Part shown: positions 23,537 to 32,360 of the stretch, piece after piece
How the letters are laid out: every line of letters starts with the position of its first letter
Numbering within the stretch: the stretch's first letter is position 1
Assembly (NCBI RefSeq): GCF_001693485.1
Contig: NZ_MAXC01000033.1
Span: forward strand, 1 to 64,000
DNA length: 64,000 bases
From: Bradyrhizobium sp. LMTR 3
Lineage (GTDB): Bacteria; Pseudomonadota; Alphaproteobacteria; Rhizobiales; Xanthobacteraceae
Reading direction: 5' to 3'
Translations under genes and position numbers: made by a program
Notes under the pieces: generated by a model
Database searches by the model: none
What the model was told of the DNA's origin: nothing
Seen by the model: the letters and a program-made list of their open reading frames with translations, nothing else

Positions 23537-24175
23537 ATGTTGAAGCAAGCCGAATTTCTAGGACGTCGCCTTCGCCGCGCAAGAAGCTTTCCCATCGCGA
23601 TCCGACCAACGAAGGCGGACATCGCTGTCGCCCGCGAAATCGCCCGCAACACGGCTCCGGCCCCGGAGTACGCGGCCCGCGCCCTGACTTGGGGCGCCGA
23701 CGAAAAGGTCTTGCTGGTTCTGGCCACGGCCGGCTGGATCGTCTCCCGCGGCTGCAGCGAGCCGCTGCGGCGCGCAGGTAATCACGCGCTGCTCGTAACA
23801 GCAGCGACGTCTTTGTTGCCACACGTCATGAAGTCGTTTTTCGACCAGACCCGACCCGATCGCAGGACAGTGATCGGGCATATCCATGGGGTCTCCTTCT
23901 CCGGAAAGCGCGACGACGCCTTTCCTTCCGGGCATGCGATGCACATGGGCGCGTTGGCATCCGCAGCCGGGACATTGCCGGCCGGTCCTCGCCGGGCGAT
24001 CCGAGCCTTCGCGATCGGCCTCTCGCTGACGCGGGTTGTGGTCCTGGCGCACTGGGCGAGCGACGTCGTCGTGGGCTTCGCGCTCGGGGCGGCCCTCGAG
24101 CGCCTGCTGCGGCTATGGACGGTCTATCCGATTGCCGCGGCCAGTTCGAAGGAGAACGAACATGCCGATACTTGA
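23537..24175 (+). CDS. PAP2-family phosphatase
   Basis: 212 residues with several membrane helices. The three phosphatase motifs are present: K(x6)RP as KSFFDQTRP (99-107), PSGH (130-133), and R(x)5H(x)3D as RVVVLAHWASD with His172. These enzymes dephosphorylate lipid phosphates such as undecaprenyl-PP or phosphatidic acid. It begins a tightly packed operon, its end overlapping the cupin gene by 14 nt. No promoter motif identified. Confidence 0.88.
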   Translation: MLKQAEFLGRRLRRARSFPIAIRPTKADIAVAREIARNTAPAPEYAARALTWGADEKVLLVLATAGWIVSRGCSEPLRRAGNHALLVTAATSLLPHVMKSFFDQTRPDRRTVIGHIHGVSFSGKRDDAFPSGHAMHMGALASAAGTLPAGPRRAIRAFAIGLSLTRVVVLAHWASDVVVGFALGAALERLLRLWTVYPIAAASSKENEHADT

Positions 24176-24767
24176 GAACCTGAAGGAATACGCCGAACGT
24201 GCGACCGGTCTCCGGAGACCCGGCCGACGGAAAGCCCGCGCGTTCGCCCAACCGCGCAAGCCCCACACGGTCCGTTTCAGGGACGACGGCCTCGTCCCGA
24301 ACCATCCGCGATGGCCGCTGATTATCTATCGGGGCGCCATTGATCTCGGCGAAAGCCACGATCCGGCGGCCGTGATCGAGGATCTGTTCGAGGCCAACGG
24401 GTGGGGCGAGACCTGGCGCGATGGCGTCTACGATTATGTGCACTATCACTCGCGAATCCACGAGGTGCTTGGCGTTGCGAGCGGCAAGGGGAGGGTCCGC
24501 TTTGGCGGCGCCAAGGGACGGATATTCACCTTAAAGGCAGGCGACGTCGTCATTCTTCCAGCTGGCACGGGCCATCAATGCCTCTCCGCCGATGACGACT
24601 TCCTCGTCGTGGGGGCCTATCCGGCGGCCGGCACCTACGACGAGTGCACCACGGTGGATGACCGGCCGCGGGCGTTGAAGACCATTCCGAAGGTGCCGGT
24701 GCCGCGTAAGGATCCGGTCTATGGGGCCGGCGGGTCGCTATCCAAACTTTGGAAGAAGCCCAAATGA
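24162..24767 (+). CDS. Cupin-domain protein
   Basis: 201 residues. A basic N-terminal tail is followed by a single cupin barrel (about 75-170): DYVHYHSRIHEVLGVASGKG, then FTLKAGDVVILPAGTGHQCL, with HYHSRIHE and GTGH as the likely metal ligands. Ligand and activity are unknown. It overlaps the PAP2 gene before it, and ATGA links it to the next gene. GGAGAACGAAC precedes the ATG at 24162. Confidence 0.8.
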   Translation: MPILENLKEYAERATGLRRPGRRKARAFAQPRKPHTVRFRDDGLVPNHPRWPLIIYRGAIDLGESHDPAAVIEDLFEANGWGETWRDGVYDYVHYHSRIHEVLGVASGKGRVRFGGAKGRIFTLKAGDVVILPAGTGHQCLSADDDFLVVGAYPAAGTYDECTTVDDRPRALKTIPKVPVPRKDPVYGAGGSLSKLWKKPK

Positions 24768-25111
24768 CCGAGTACATCGTCCGCTTTCTCGTTGGTGGCA
24801 CGGTTGTTTCGACCTTCGCGATGCTCGGCGACGTCCTGCGTCCAAAGAGCTTTGCGGGCCTTTTCGGTGCGGCGCCCTCCGTGGCGCTCGCCACGCTTGG
24901 CATCGCGGTTTACGCGCAAGGCGCGGGCTACGCTGCGGTACAGAGCCGATCCATGATGGCTGGCGCGATAGCGCTCGCCGTCTACAGCGTCGTCGTCTGT
25001 CATCTGCTCGTTCGCGTGCGGCTGCGGGCCTTGCCGGCGACCATACTGTCGCTCGCAGCTTGGCTCCCGGTTGCCTTTCTTCTGCTGTCGATCGCCGGAG
25101 CGCAGACATGA
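24764..25111 (+). CDS. DUF3147-type small membrane protein, first
   Basis: 115 residues, four membrane helices (about 4-22, 30-50, 64-84, 90-110), starting MTEYIVRFLVGGTVVSTFAM with an LRPKSFAGLFGAAPSVAL core. This is the DUF3147 family (GxxGL/FxAxPs motif), usually encoded in pairs, which may form a dual-topology dimer. Overlaps its neighbours by ATGA on both sides. Function unknown, perhaps transport. Confidence 0.75.
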   Translation: MTEYIVRFLVGGTVVSTFAMLGDVLRPKSFAGLFGAAPSVALATLGIAVYAQGAGYAAVQSRSMMAGAIALAVYSVVVCHLLVRVRLRALPATILSLAAWLPVAFLLLSIAGAQT

Positions 25112-25596
25112 CGCCCGTCCGCTTCTCGCCGTCGTCTCTCAAGGAAAGCCGGTGGTACGAATACCTCATCCGCTTTGTCCTCGGCAGCGTGGCGACCGTC
25201 TTCACCGGTCTTATCAGCAGCCGCTATGGAGCGTCCGTCGGCGGCCTCTTTCTCGCGCTTCCAGCCATCTTCTGCGCCAGCGCAACGTTGATCGAGAAGC
25301 ACGAAATTCGCCGCAAACGGGAAGCTGGCCTCTCCGGCGAGCGCCGCGGCCAAATGGCCGCCGCGGTCGATTCCGCCGGCGCCACGCTCGGAGCACTGGG
25401 TATGCTGGCGTTCGCAGCCGTTTTTTGGCTCACCGTGGAGCGCAGCGTTGCGGGCGCGTTCATTGCAGCATCGTTCACGTGGCTGGTCGTTTCGATTGCC
25501 GCCTGGTACGTGCGACGCAAAATGCGGTCGGTTCGGAGAGCGGGAAGGCTCCGAAAAGCAAACGGCCCCGCTCTCTCGCGGAGCCGTTCTAGCTGA
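25108..25596 (+). CDS. DUF3147-type membrane protein, second
   Basis: 162 residues with helices at about 20-38, 45-63, 94-112 and 117-137. The segment FVLGSVATVFTGLISSRYGA and SVGGLFLALPAIFCASATLI is the same GGLFxAxPa core as in the preceding gene, so the two are probably an antiparallel pair. The C-terminus is basic (RRKMRSVRRAGRLRKANG). The last codons overlap a terminator hairpin. Confidence 0.75.
   Translation: MTPVRFSPSSLKESRWYEYLIRFVLGSVATVFTGLISSRYGASVGGLFLALPAIFCASATLIEKHEIRRKREAGLSGERRGQMAAAVDSAGATLGALGMLAFAAVFWLTVERSVAGAFIAASFTWLVVSIAAWYVRRKMRSVRRAGRLRKANGPALSRSRSS
25561..25588 (+). terminator. Hairpin at the end of the PAP2 operon
   Basis: AACGGCCCCG and CGGAGCCGTT flank a CTCTCTCG loop, inside the last codons of the second DUF3147 gene. 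It can act for both this operon and the converging minus-strand DUF892 gene. Confidence 0.55.
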
Positions 25597-25608
25597 TCCG
25601 AACTGCTG

Positions 25609-26124
25609 TCAGGCCGCGCTGGATGCCTTCGCATTGACGCCCTTACGGAGTGCCACCGTGTTGAGCTTGGTATTGGCCGCCTTTTCCTCGTTCAGATTGG
25701 TCGTCAGGAAGCGAACGATCTCGTCGTGGCCGAGTTCTTCGGCCCAAGCGATCAGCGTGCCGTATCGGCACATTTCATAGTGCTCGACGGCCTGCGCGGC
25801 GGCGACGAGGGCGGCGTCGAGCACCGCCTTGTCGTCGATCTCGCCCGCGGTCTCGTCAGCCTCCTTGATGATGCCGTCGATCGCGGGACACTGCGTGCCG
25901 CTCGGCTCCTTGCCGAGCTTCTCGAACACCTTTTGAAGTCGCTCGACCTGCTTATTTGTCTCTTCTAGATGGGCTTTCAGCCCCGCGGCGAGGTCGCGGT
26001 TGGTCGTCTTTTCGATCATCTTGGGTAGGGATTTGATGATCTGCTGCTCGGCGTAGTAGATGTCTTGAAGGCCATGGATCAACAAGTCCTCCATGGTTTT
26101 GATGTCCTTGGTGAAGATTCCCAT
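25609..26124 (-). CDS. Stand-alone DUF892 (YciE/YciF) ferritin-like protein
   Basis: 171 residues: MGIFTKDIKTMEDLLIHGLQ, DIYYAEQQIIKSLPKMIEKT, HLEETNKQVERLQKVFEKLG, AAQAVEHYEMCRYGTLIAWA, EEKAAN. The ExxH/E pattern of helices (YYAEQQI, HLEET, EHYE, NEEKAAN) makes a ferritin-like diiron site. These proteins are stress-induced and thought to handle iron or oxidants. The same domain is the C-terminal half of both Mn-catalase fusions. The start at 26124 follows AAGGAGACG. Confidence 0.88.
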   Translation of the reverse strand: MGIFTKDIKTMEDLLIHGLQDIYYAEQQIIKSLPKMIEKTTNRDLAAGLKAHLEETNKQVERLQKVFEKLGKEPSGTQCPAIDGIIKEADETAGEIDDKAVLDAALVAAAQAVEHYEMCRYGTLIAWAEELGHDEIVRFLTTNLNEEKAANTKLNTVALRKGVNAKASSAA

Positions 26125-26155
26125 ATTCGACGTCTCCTTTCGCAATGATGGCAAT

Positions 26156-26180
26156 GGAACGTCGTTGCCCCTTGGGGGTT
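26156..26180 (+). promoter_or_regulatory. Possible EcfG promoter of the ROK gene
   Basis: GGAAC (26156-26160), 16 nt, GGTT (26177-26180), 90 bp before the ATG at 26270. The -10 is one base off the common CGTT. Confidence 0.4.
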
Positions 26181-26269
26181 CCCATCCATGTGGTCGCAGC
26201 CGTGGCTGCCGGCCGCATCATTCAGCGCTCTGCAATCGGCGAAACCGGATCTAGGGCGAAAGTTGCAGG

Positions 26270-27340
26270 ATGGCCGAGCAAAAGATCACGACGACCGGTA
26301 TCACCGCCCATGGCTCCTCTCGCCTGCCGTCGGTCGATGTCGATAGCTTCAACATCGAACTTAAGGACGAGGAAGGATTCCTTGGCGACCGCGCCAGCAA
26401 GGGCGCCTTCAGGGACATTCTCGAGAGATGGCGGAAGCCACTGCGCAAGTCGGGCGAGGATCCCTTCGGTAAGGAGCACTCAGAGAACATCAGCAAGAAA
26501 GCTCTCGACGCGATCCTGATTGGCGACGATACCGAGGCTTCGGCCGTCGTCCACAGCGCCGTCGAGGACTTCGCGCAGGAACTTGCCCACGTCACGCGCC
26601 GCATCCTCAATACCAAGGCCTGGGACAAGACCGAGAGGATCGTGGTCGGCGGCGGCTTTCGCGATAGCCGGCTCGGCGAACTGGCGATCGCCCGCACCGA
26701 GATCATTCTCAAAGCCGAAGACTTCAAGATCGAGATGCAGCCCATCCGCCACAATCCGGACGAGGCCGGTCTGATCGGCGCTCTTCACCTGGCGCCCTCC
26801 TGGATATTCGAGGCGCACGACTCGATCCTGGCCGTCGACATCGGTGGCACCAATGTCCGCTGTGGCGTAGTAGAGACGCGCCGGAAGAAGTCTCCCAATC
26901 TATCAAAGGCATGCATCTGGAAGCCGGAGTTTTGGCGCCATGCGGACGATGAGCCGAGTCGCGAGAGCGCAGTGAAGCGTCTCATCAGGATGCTCGAGGG
27001 GCTGATCTCAAAGGCGGAAAAGGAAGGTTTCAAGCTCGCGCCATTCATTGGCATCGCTTGCCCCGGCGTCATCGAGAGCGACGGGTCGATCGAGAAGGGC
27101 GCGCAGAACCTTCCGGGCAACTGGGAGAGCAGCAAGTTCAACCTGCCGACAAGCCTGGTCGAAGCGATTCCGCGTATCGGAGATCACGACACGGCCATCG
27201 TCATGCACAACGATGGCGTAGTGCAGGGCCTTTCTGAAGTCCCTCTCATGCAGGACGTCAAACGCTGGGGCGTGCTGACAATCGGCACGGGGCTCGGCAA
27301 TGCTCGGTTCACCAATCGCAACGGGAAAGCTGACAAATGA
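26270..27340 (+). CDS. ROK-family sugar kinase-like protein
   Basis: 356 residues. An N-terminal region not found in standard ROK kinases (about 1-180, including KGAFRDILERW and ERIVVGGGFRDSRLGELA) precedes a nucleotide-binding kinase core starting ILAVDIGGTNVRCGVVE (about 186) with PFIGIACPGVIESDGSIEKG and LTIGTGLGNARF. It lacks the usual ROK zinc-binding signature. Homologues of this size are known to me from Bradyrhizobium, so it is likely full length. Substrate unknown, probably a hexose. Confidence 0.75.
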   Translation: MAEQKITTTGITAHGSSRLPSVDVDSFNIELKDEEGFLGDRASKGAFRDILERWRKPLRKSGEDPFGKEHSENISKKALDAILIGDDTEASAVVHSAVEDFAQELAHVTRRILNTKAWDKTERIVVGGGFRDSRLGELAIARTEIILKAEDFKIEMQPIRHNPDEAGLIGALHLAPSWIFEAHDSILAVDIGGTNVRCGVVETRRKKSPNLSKACIWKPEFWRHADDEPSRESAVKRLIRMLEGLISKAEKEGFKLAPFIGIACPGVIESDGSIEKGAQNLPGNWESSKFNLPTSLVEAIPRIGDHDTAIVMHNDGVVQGLSEVPLMQDVKRWGVLTIGTGLGNARFTNRNGKADK

Positions 27341-27623
27341 CGTGATTTCGGAGCACTTGTTGCTTGCTTGGAGAAAGCCGACTCATCCAGCTGTCAAACA
27401 CGCCAAAAAAGACCAAAGCCTACGAGGCCCTGATGAAAGTCGATGCCGACAGCGATGGCCTGCGCTGTAGGCACAGCGCTCAACATGGCGTCCCGTCTTG
27501 CAATGGTGGCAACTGTCATCCAGTCGACTGCGGGCTGAGGAGGGACGAGAACGTACTGCTGACAAGGCCGGGCTGAGTGGCCGCCACCCAATGAGACTTC
27601 GCCTCATCGCGGCTACCCCTTCA
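27341..27623. other. Intergenic, nothing firm
   Basis: Minus-strand frames here (for example around 27394-27591) have some protein-like composition but no ribosome site or family. Possibly decayed coding sequence. Confidence 0.3.
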
Positions 27624-28799
27624 TCAGCCGAACGGCTTCATGACCACCTTGATGCAGCCGTCCTTCTTGGCCCGGAACGTCTTGTAGAGGTCTGGGCCTT
27701 CCTCAAGCGTAGCGCGATGGGTGATGACGAAGCTTGGATCGATCTCGCCTTTTCCGATGCGTTCCATCAGTTTGGGCAGGTAGTGCTGAACGGGGGTCTG
27801 GGCCATGCGAAAGGTTAGGCCGCGATTGATGGCGCTGCCCATGGGAATGTTGTCAAGCATGCCTCCATAGACGCCGACGATGGAAACGGTACCAAAGTTG
27901 CGGCAGCATTGGATCGCCTGCCGCAAAACATGCGGACGATCCGTGCCCATGAAGGTTGCTACCTTGATACGGTCTATAACGGAATCCGCGCTTGCCCTGG
28001 TTTCGGGCTCGGTGCCGACCGCATCGATGCAGGCATCGGCGCCGCGACCTTGCGTGAGTTCTTGGATGCGCTCGTAAATATCTTCCTTCATGAAATCCAG
28101 CGTGATGGCGCCTGACTTCGTAGCGAGCGCCAGGCGCTCGGGTACCGTATCGATCGCAATCACACGCTCGGCGCCCAGCAAGAATGCGCTCTTGATTGCA
28201 AATTGGCCAACCGGTCCGCAGCCCCACACCGCAACCGTCTCTCCGCCTTTGAGGTTGCAGAAATCGGCGGCCATATAGCCAGTCGGGAAGATATCTGACA
28301 GGAACAATACCTGCTCATCCGTGAGCCCCTCTGGAATCTTGTAGGGACCGACGTCGGCATAGGGGACGCGCATGTATTCCGCCTGGCCGCCGGCGAAGCC
28401 GCCCAGCATATGCGAATAGCCGAAGAGGCCGGCTGGAGAATGGCCCCAGAGTTTCTCGGCCTGCTTCGCGTTGGGGTTGGAGCGTTCGCAGCCGGAGTAA
28501 AAGCCATTCTTGCAAAAGAAGCATTCGCCGCAGGCAATGGTGAACGGCACCACTACCCGATCCCCCACCTTGAGCTTCGTGTTGTCCTTGCCGACCTCGA
28601 CAACCTCGCCCATGGTCTCGTGGCCAAGTACGTCGCCCTTTTCCATCGTCGGCATGATGCCGTCGAACAGATGCAGATCCGAGCCGCAGATCGCGCAGGC
28701 CGTTACCTTGATGATTGCGTCGCGCCCATCCTGAATCTTCGGATCGGGAACCGATTCACAGCGAACGTCGCTCTTGCCGTGCCAGGTGAGGGCTTTCAT
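27624..28799 (-). CDS. Zinc-dependent alcohol/formaldehyde dehydrogenase
   Basis: 391 residues of the medium-chain zinc dehydrogenase class. Catalytic Zn ligands are in CAICGSDLH and GHETMGEVVE; the structural Zn lobe is CGECFFCKNGFYSGC; the NAD site is GCGPVGQFAI with the fingerprint Gly triplet. The extended form with the CxxC lobe and an HSPAGLFGYSHM insert resembles glutathione-independent formaldehyde or threonine-type dehydrogenases of rhizobia. Translation starts at 28799, where MKALTWHGK is the usual family opening. Confidence 0.88.
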   Translation of the reverse strand: MKALTWHGKSDVRCESVPDPKIQDGRDAIIKVTACAICGSDLHLFDGIMPTMEKGDVLGHETMGEVVEVGKDNTKLKVGDRVVVPFTIACGECFFCKNGFYSGCERSNPNAKQAEKLWGHSPAGLFGYSHMLGGFAGGQAEYMRVPYADVGPYKIPEGLTDEQVLFLSDIFPTGYMAADFCNLKGGETVAVWGCGPVGQFAIKSAFLLGAERVIAIDTVPERLALATKSGAITLDFMKEDIYERIQELTQGRGADACIDAVGTEPETRASADSVIDRIKVATFMGTDRPHVLRQAIQCCRNFGTVSIVGVYGGMLDNIPMGSAINRGLTFRMAQTPVQHYLPKLMERIGKGEIDPSFVITHRATLEEGPDLYKTFRAKKDGCIKVVMKPFG

Positions 28800-28926
28800 G
28801 GACTGCTCCAAAGAGATGTTTGACGAGACCAAGCGTCAGCGCAGCGGCTTGTTCCTTTTCCAAATAGGAACGGTCTCGCGTCAGTTCGATTAGGTCCAAA
28901 GCGCCCTAAAAATGCGGAAAGCCTAG

Positions 28927-29724
28927 ATGGAGATGGCCATGGCCGGACAATTTGCGATCGTGACAGGCGCCTCGACCGGCATTGGTTTTGAGCTTGCCCG
29001 ACTTTGCGCGGCCAAGGGCTACGACCTTCTGGTCGCGGCGGATGAGCCCGAAATCGAGACGGCCGCGCAAGCGCTGCGCGACGAAGCGAACAGTAGCGCC
29101 TTCGTGACGGTTCAAGCCGACCTTGCCACCGTCGAAGGTGTCGACAAGCTCTATGAGGTCGCTCAGGACCGCAAGGTTGACTTGCTGATGGCCAATGCCG
29201 GCCGCGGCCTAGGCCATGCTTTCCTTGATCAGGACTGGGACCGCATTCGTCGGGTCATCGGCACTAATGCCACCGGCACCACCTGTCTGATCCACCGTGT
29301 TGGCCAGGACATGCGGCGTCGCAATGAAGGACGCATTCTGATCACCGGCTCGATTGCCGGCTTCACCCCCGGCAGCTTTCAGGCGGTCTACAATGCGACC
29401 AAGGCCTATTTGAATTCATTCTCATTCGCGCTGCGGGAGGAACTGCGCGGTACGAAGGTTACCGTGACCTGCCTGATGCCCGGGGCTACGGAAACGGAGT
29501 TCTTCGTCCGTGCGGACATGCTCGATACTAAAGTCGGATCCGAAGACAAGGATGACGCCGCCATGGTCGCCCGAATGGACTTTGAGGCCATGATGAAGGG
29601 CGAAGGGGATGTTGTCACCGGCCTGAAAAACAAAATCCAATCGGCGGTTGCCAATGTGACGCCGGCCGAACTCCTTGCCAAGCAGCATCGCAAGCAGGCG
29701 GAACCTGGTACGGCAAAATCATAA
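28927..29724 (+). CDS. Short-chain dehydrogenase/reductase
   Basis: 265 residues of a classical SDR: TGASTGIG cofactor site at about 13-20, NAGRG, catalytic Ser in ITGSIAGFTPG, and Tyr-Lys in VYNATKAY. It oxidises or reduces an unknown carbonyl/alcohol using NAD(P). A second ATG at 28939, with GGAG before it, would give the usual MAGQFAIVTGAS opening. It is divergent from the zinc dehydrogenase; the intergenic region holds GGAAC boxes on both strands but no good -10 elements. Confidence 0.88.
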   Translation: MEMAMAGQFAIVTGASTGIGFELARLCAAKGYDLLVAADEPEIETAAQALRDEANSSAFVTVQADLATVEGVDKLYEVAQDRKVDLLMANAGRGLGHAFLDQDWDRIRRVIGTNATGTTCLIHRVGQDMRRRNEGRILITGSIAGFTPGSFQAVYNATKAYLNSFSFALREELRGTKVTVTCLMPGATETEFFVRADMLDTKVGSEDKDDAAMVARMDFEAMMKGEGDVVTGLKNKIQSAVANVTPAELLAKQHRKQAEPGTAKS

Positions 29725-29759
29725 GGCTGATATTTATGGCAAGTGCTTCGCCCCCAGCC

Positions 29760-29893
29760 CGCCGCGTTTGCACTGATCTCGATAGGCCGGCGATGCCAGA
29801 TCCAATCACGGCCGCCTCGCATTCGAGATCGCCCGGCTGCGAGCTTGCGGTTGGAATGACGTCCACGTACTTCCACGGTGACTTGCTTGCCAT
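29760..29893 (-). pseudogene. 5' remnant of an FAD-dependent oxidoreductase gene
   Basis: The frame from 29893 encodes MASKSPWKYVDVIPTASSQP and CEAAVIGSGIAGLS, the start and GxGxxG dinucleotide site of a glycine oxidase or GlpD-like flavoprotein. After AGLS the sequence becomes unrelated and the remaining roughly 400 residues are absent. This is a truncated fragment. Confidence 0.55.
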
Positions 29894-30315
29894 TCGTCGT
29901 TCCTAAACCACTGAGAAGGTCGGCGCACGCGCGGGTTTCCAATGCTTAGCTCGATGCACAAAGCCCCGCCACCGTCGCGAGCCAGCCCAGCCGGGCCGCG
30001 AGTGGATACGTGATCAGCATCGCCCATCCGACCGAGCCCGAAACCGACGATCGCCTGTAATCGCAGCCGATCAGAGTCGCCGACGGCGAATAGGATCGAG
30101 GCCGCGGCTAAATGCCGAGTCGGCTCTCTGCCGCGGCTGGTTGCGGCCTTTCGGGCGCCGGCTGCGACGCCGCGCATGCAACAAGAATGGGAACGCTCCC
30201 GCGGGCGCAGCGTGCGGTTGGTGAGCGGCACCGTGAAATTAGAGCGCTATAACTGCGCACCTTTGTCATCCGCCGGCGTGCTTGTACATCCCGACCGATG
30301 CCTTCGTCTGCCCGA
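29894..30315. other. Intergenic with decayed coding traces
   Basis: The minus strand at about 29950-30050 carries a hydrophobic tail (SVGWAMLITYPLAARLGWLA) without a start, perhaps the end of a lost membrane-protein gene. Nothing else can be supported. Confidence 0.3.
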
Positions 30316-30340
30316 GGAACGATTCAACACAGCGTGAGTT
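30316..30340 (+). promoter_or_regulatory. EcfG-type promoter of the DUF3618 operon
   Basis: GGAAC (30316-30320), 16 nt, AGTT (30337-30340); 30 bp before the first ATG of a four-gene operon. Confidence 0.65.
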
Positions 30341-30370
30341 CGTCCCGAAAGAAATCCAAGGGGATAAGTC

Positions 30371-31354
30371 ATGACACGATCAGTGGAAGATCTGAGGCGT
30401 GAGTCCGAGCGGAGCCGTGCCGAGTTGGCGGCCACGGTCGATCAGTTGAGGGAGCGGATATCAGATACCGCCGATGACATCCGTAACAAGGTTTCGCCGC
30501 AACACATCAGATCGGAAGTTTCGGGTTACATCAGCCACAAGACCCAGAGCTGGATCGAGGCGATGAAGCAACAGGCCATGGATAATCCGATGCGTGCGGT
30601 CGCCGCTGGTACGGCGGTCGCGGTCCCGCTGCTGCGCCTCGCGCGTGGTTTCCCGCTGCCGCTTCTGATGATCGGCGCCGGACTCGCCCTGACCTCAAAA
30701 ACAGTGCGCGACGGCGCCGCCGAGGCGGCCGCCCCGGCGATGGAGAAGGCCGGGGAAATCCTGGGTGAGGCGGCGGATCGCGCGCAGGCATTGCGGGGCG
30801 ACGTCAAGGACCAACTCGCTTCGGCTCAAAGCGAGGCCGCCGGCATGGCCAGTGACGCGCGACATACTGCCGCTGGCGTGACCGACGATCTCCGGAATCG
30901 GGCAGCTGAGGCCACCAGTACGGTCGGCGACAAACTCAGGAGCAGCGCGGATGCCGTCAAGGATACGGCAGGCACGGCAAGGGACGCGGCGGCGACAGCG
31001 CCTGCAAAAGCCCGCCAATTCATCGGCGACAACGCGGCGTTGATCGGCGGCCTGGGGATAGCAATCGGCGCGATCATTGCCGCGGCTCTTCCCGAGACCA
31101 AGGCCGAAGTCAACGCGATGGGCGAGGCGAGTGACAGCGTGAAGCAGGCGGCGGGCGAGGCGGCGCAATCCGGATTTGAGGCTGCCAGGGATGCGACGAT
31201 GTCGGCGGCCGACGCTGCGGCGAAGAGCTTCTCCGAGGCCGATCTCGGGCGACACACCAGCCGCATGACACAAAACATGGCCGACACGCTCAAGGAAACC
31301 GCCGACGACGTGGTGAGCGCGGCCTTCAATCCTTCTCGAAACCCGAACACCTGA
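30371..31354 (+). CDS. DUF3618 domain protein (coiled-coil, membrane-anchored)
   Basis: 327 residues. DUF3618 start MTRSVEDLRRESERSRAELA followed by TVDQLRERISDTADDIR, a membrane helix at about 75-105, a long Ala-rich coil (about 115-220), another membrane helix at about 225-243, and an Ala-rich tail. This is an abundant envelope-stress protein of alphaproteobacteria, possibly tethering membrane and cytosol. It leads the operon and carries an EcfG promoter upstream. No enzymatic motif. Confidence 0.85.
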   Translation: MTRSVEDLRRESERSRAELAATVDQLRERISDTADDIRNKVSPQHIRSEVSGYISHKTQSWIEAMKQQAMDNPMRAVAAGTAVAVPLLRLARGFPLPLLMIGAGLALTSKTVRDGAAEAAAPAMEKAGEILGEAADRAQALRGDVKDQLASAQSEAAGMASDARHTAAGVTDDLRNRAAEATSTVGDKLRSSADAVKDTAGTARDAAATAPAKARQFIGDNAALIGGLGIAIGAIIAAALPETKAEVNAMGEASDSVKQAAGEAAQSGFEAARDATMSAADAAAKSFSEADLGRHTSRMTQNMADTLKETADDVVSAAFNPSRNPNT

Positions 31355-31365
31355 AAGTAGATACC

Positions 31366-31947
31366 ATGAGCGATTTGGACCTGACCAAAAGGACGAATTT
31401 CACCCAGAATCAGAATACCGGCGCTTCGCAGAGCCTGAAGGATCAGATGGCGGATGCTGGAGCCGAAGTGAAGCAGCGCGCCGGCGACGCCCTGCAAGCG
31501 TCGACCGATGTTGCGCGCGACAAGTTCAAGGAAGCGGCTGACGCCGCCAAGGACGTGGCCTCCGGGACAGCGGACCAGATCGAGGACCAGACGCGCGACA
31601 AGCAGCGGTCGGGCGCCGACTTCGTCGAGCGTCTTGCCGGCAACATTCGCGAAGCGGCCCACGCCTTCGAGAGCGACGCGCCATTCGCTGCCCGCGGCAT
31701 CAATTCCGTCGCCGGATATGTGGACGATGCCGCCGAGAAAATCCGCAACGGAAGCTTCCGCGACCTCGTCGACGGCGCCACCGACTTCGCGAGGCGGCAG
31801 CCAGCGGCGTTTCTCGGGATCTCCGTGCTTGCTGGGTTCGCGGCAGTCCGCTTCCTCAAGGCGTCCAGCGGGCAGTCTTCAGCTTCGAAACGGCCTGAAA
31901 ATGCCCGGGAGCAATCGTCATCCACACAGCGAAGCAACATGTCATGA
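31366..31947 (+). CDS. Nutrient-deprivation-induced-type coiled-coil protein
   Basis: 193 residues. A polar head, an Ala/Lys/Asp-rich coil (about 20-90, KEAADAAKDVASGTADQIED), and one membrane helix at about 143-163 (QPAAFLGISVLAGFAAVRFL). It resembles proteins annotated as nutrient deprivation-induced in Rhizobiales and is related in style to its neighbours. The end overlaps the next start by ATGA. Confidence 0.75.
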   Translation: MSDLDLTKRTNFTQNQNTGASQSLKDQMADAGAEVKQRAGDALQASTDVARDKFKEAADAAKDVASGTADQIEDQTRDKQRSGADFVERLAGNIREAAHAFESDAPFAARGINSVAGYVDDAAEKIRNGSFRDLVDGATDFARRQPAAFLGISVLAGFAAVRFLKASSGQSSASKRPENAREQSSSTQRSNMS

Positions 31948-32360
31948 GCATTCAGAACGATATCAGAACGAGCAAGGACGACCTTCGAACCATCTCCACG
32001 CTACTGGGAGATGCGCTGTCGCAGTTCGCCAAGCTATTTCAGAACGAGATAGATCTCGCCAAGGCTGAATTCGGCGAGAAGGTTCAGAAGGTCAGTGGCG
32101 CGCTGGGCTTCATTGCCGGCGGCGCGGTGCTGGTTATCCCCGCCCTGGTCATGGCGCTGTTCGCGTTGTCCGCGGCATTGATCGCCGCAGGTTGGTCGCA
32201 GCCGGTTTCCTATTTGATCTCGGCTATCTTGGCCGCGGTAATTGCCGGCGCGCTGTTTGCGATCGGCATCAATCGGCTCGACACGCGAAATCTCGCGCCT
32301 CGTGAAACAATCCGGCAGCTCGAAAAGGACAAGGACACCGTGAAAGGAATGGTGCGATGA
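31944..32360 (+). CDS. Phage-holin-like membrane protein (DUF1469 type)
   Basis: 138 residues: a charged amphipathic N-terminus, then two membrane helices (about 50-75 and 82-108), followed by a cytosolic tail. ISTLLGDALSQFAKLFQNEI, DLAKAEFGEKVQKVSG is the DUF1469 start. The holin name is historical; the family is linked to envelope maintenance. Overlapped by ATGA on both sides in the operon. Confidence 0.82.
   Translation: MSIQNDIRTSKDDLRTISTLLGDALSQFAKLFQNEIDLAKAEFGEKVQKVSGALGFIAGGAVLVIPALVMALFALSAALIAAGWSQPVSYLISAILAAVIAGALFAIGINRLDTRNLAPRETIRQLEKDKDTVKGMVR

Noticed and set aside
28850..28926. Divergent EcfG promoters between the zinc dehydrogenase and the SDR
   Set aside because: GGAAC occurs on both strands but the positions expected for the -10 read CTTG and GATT.
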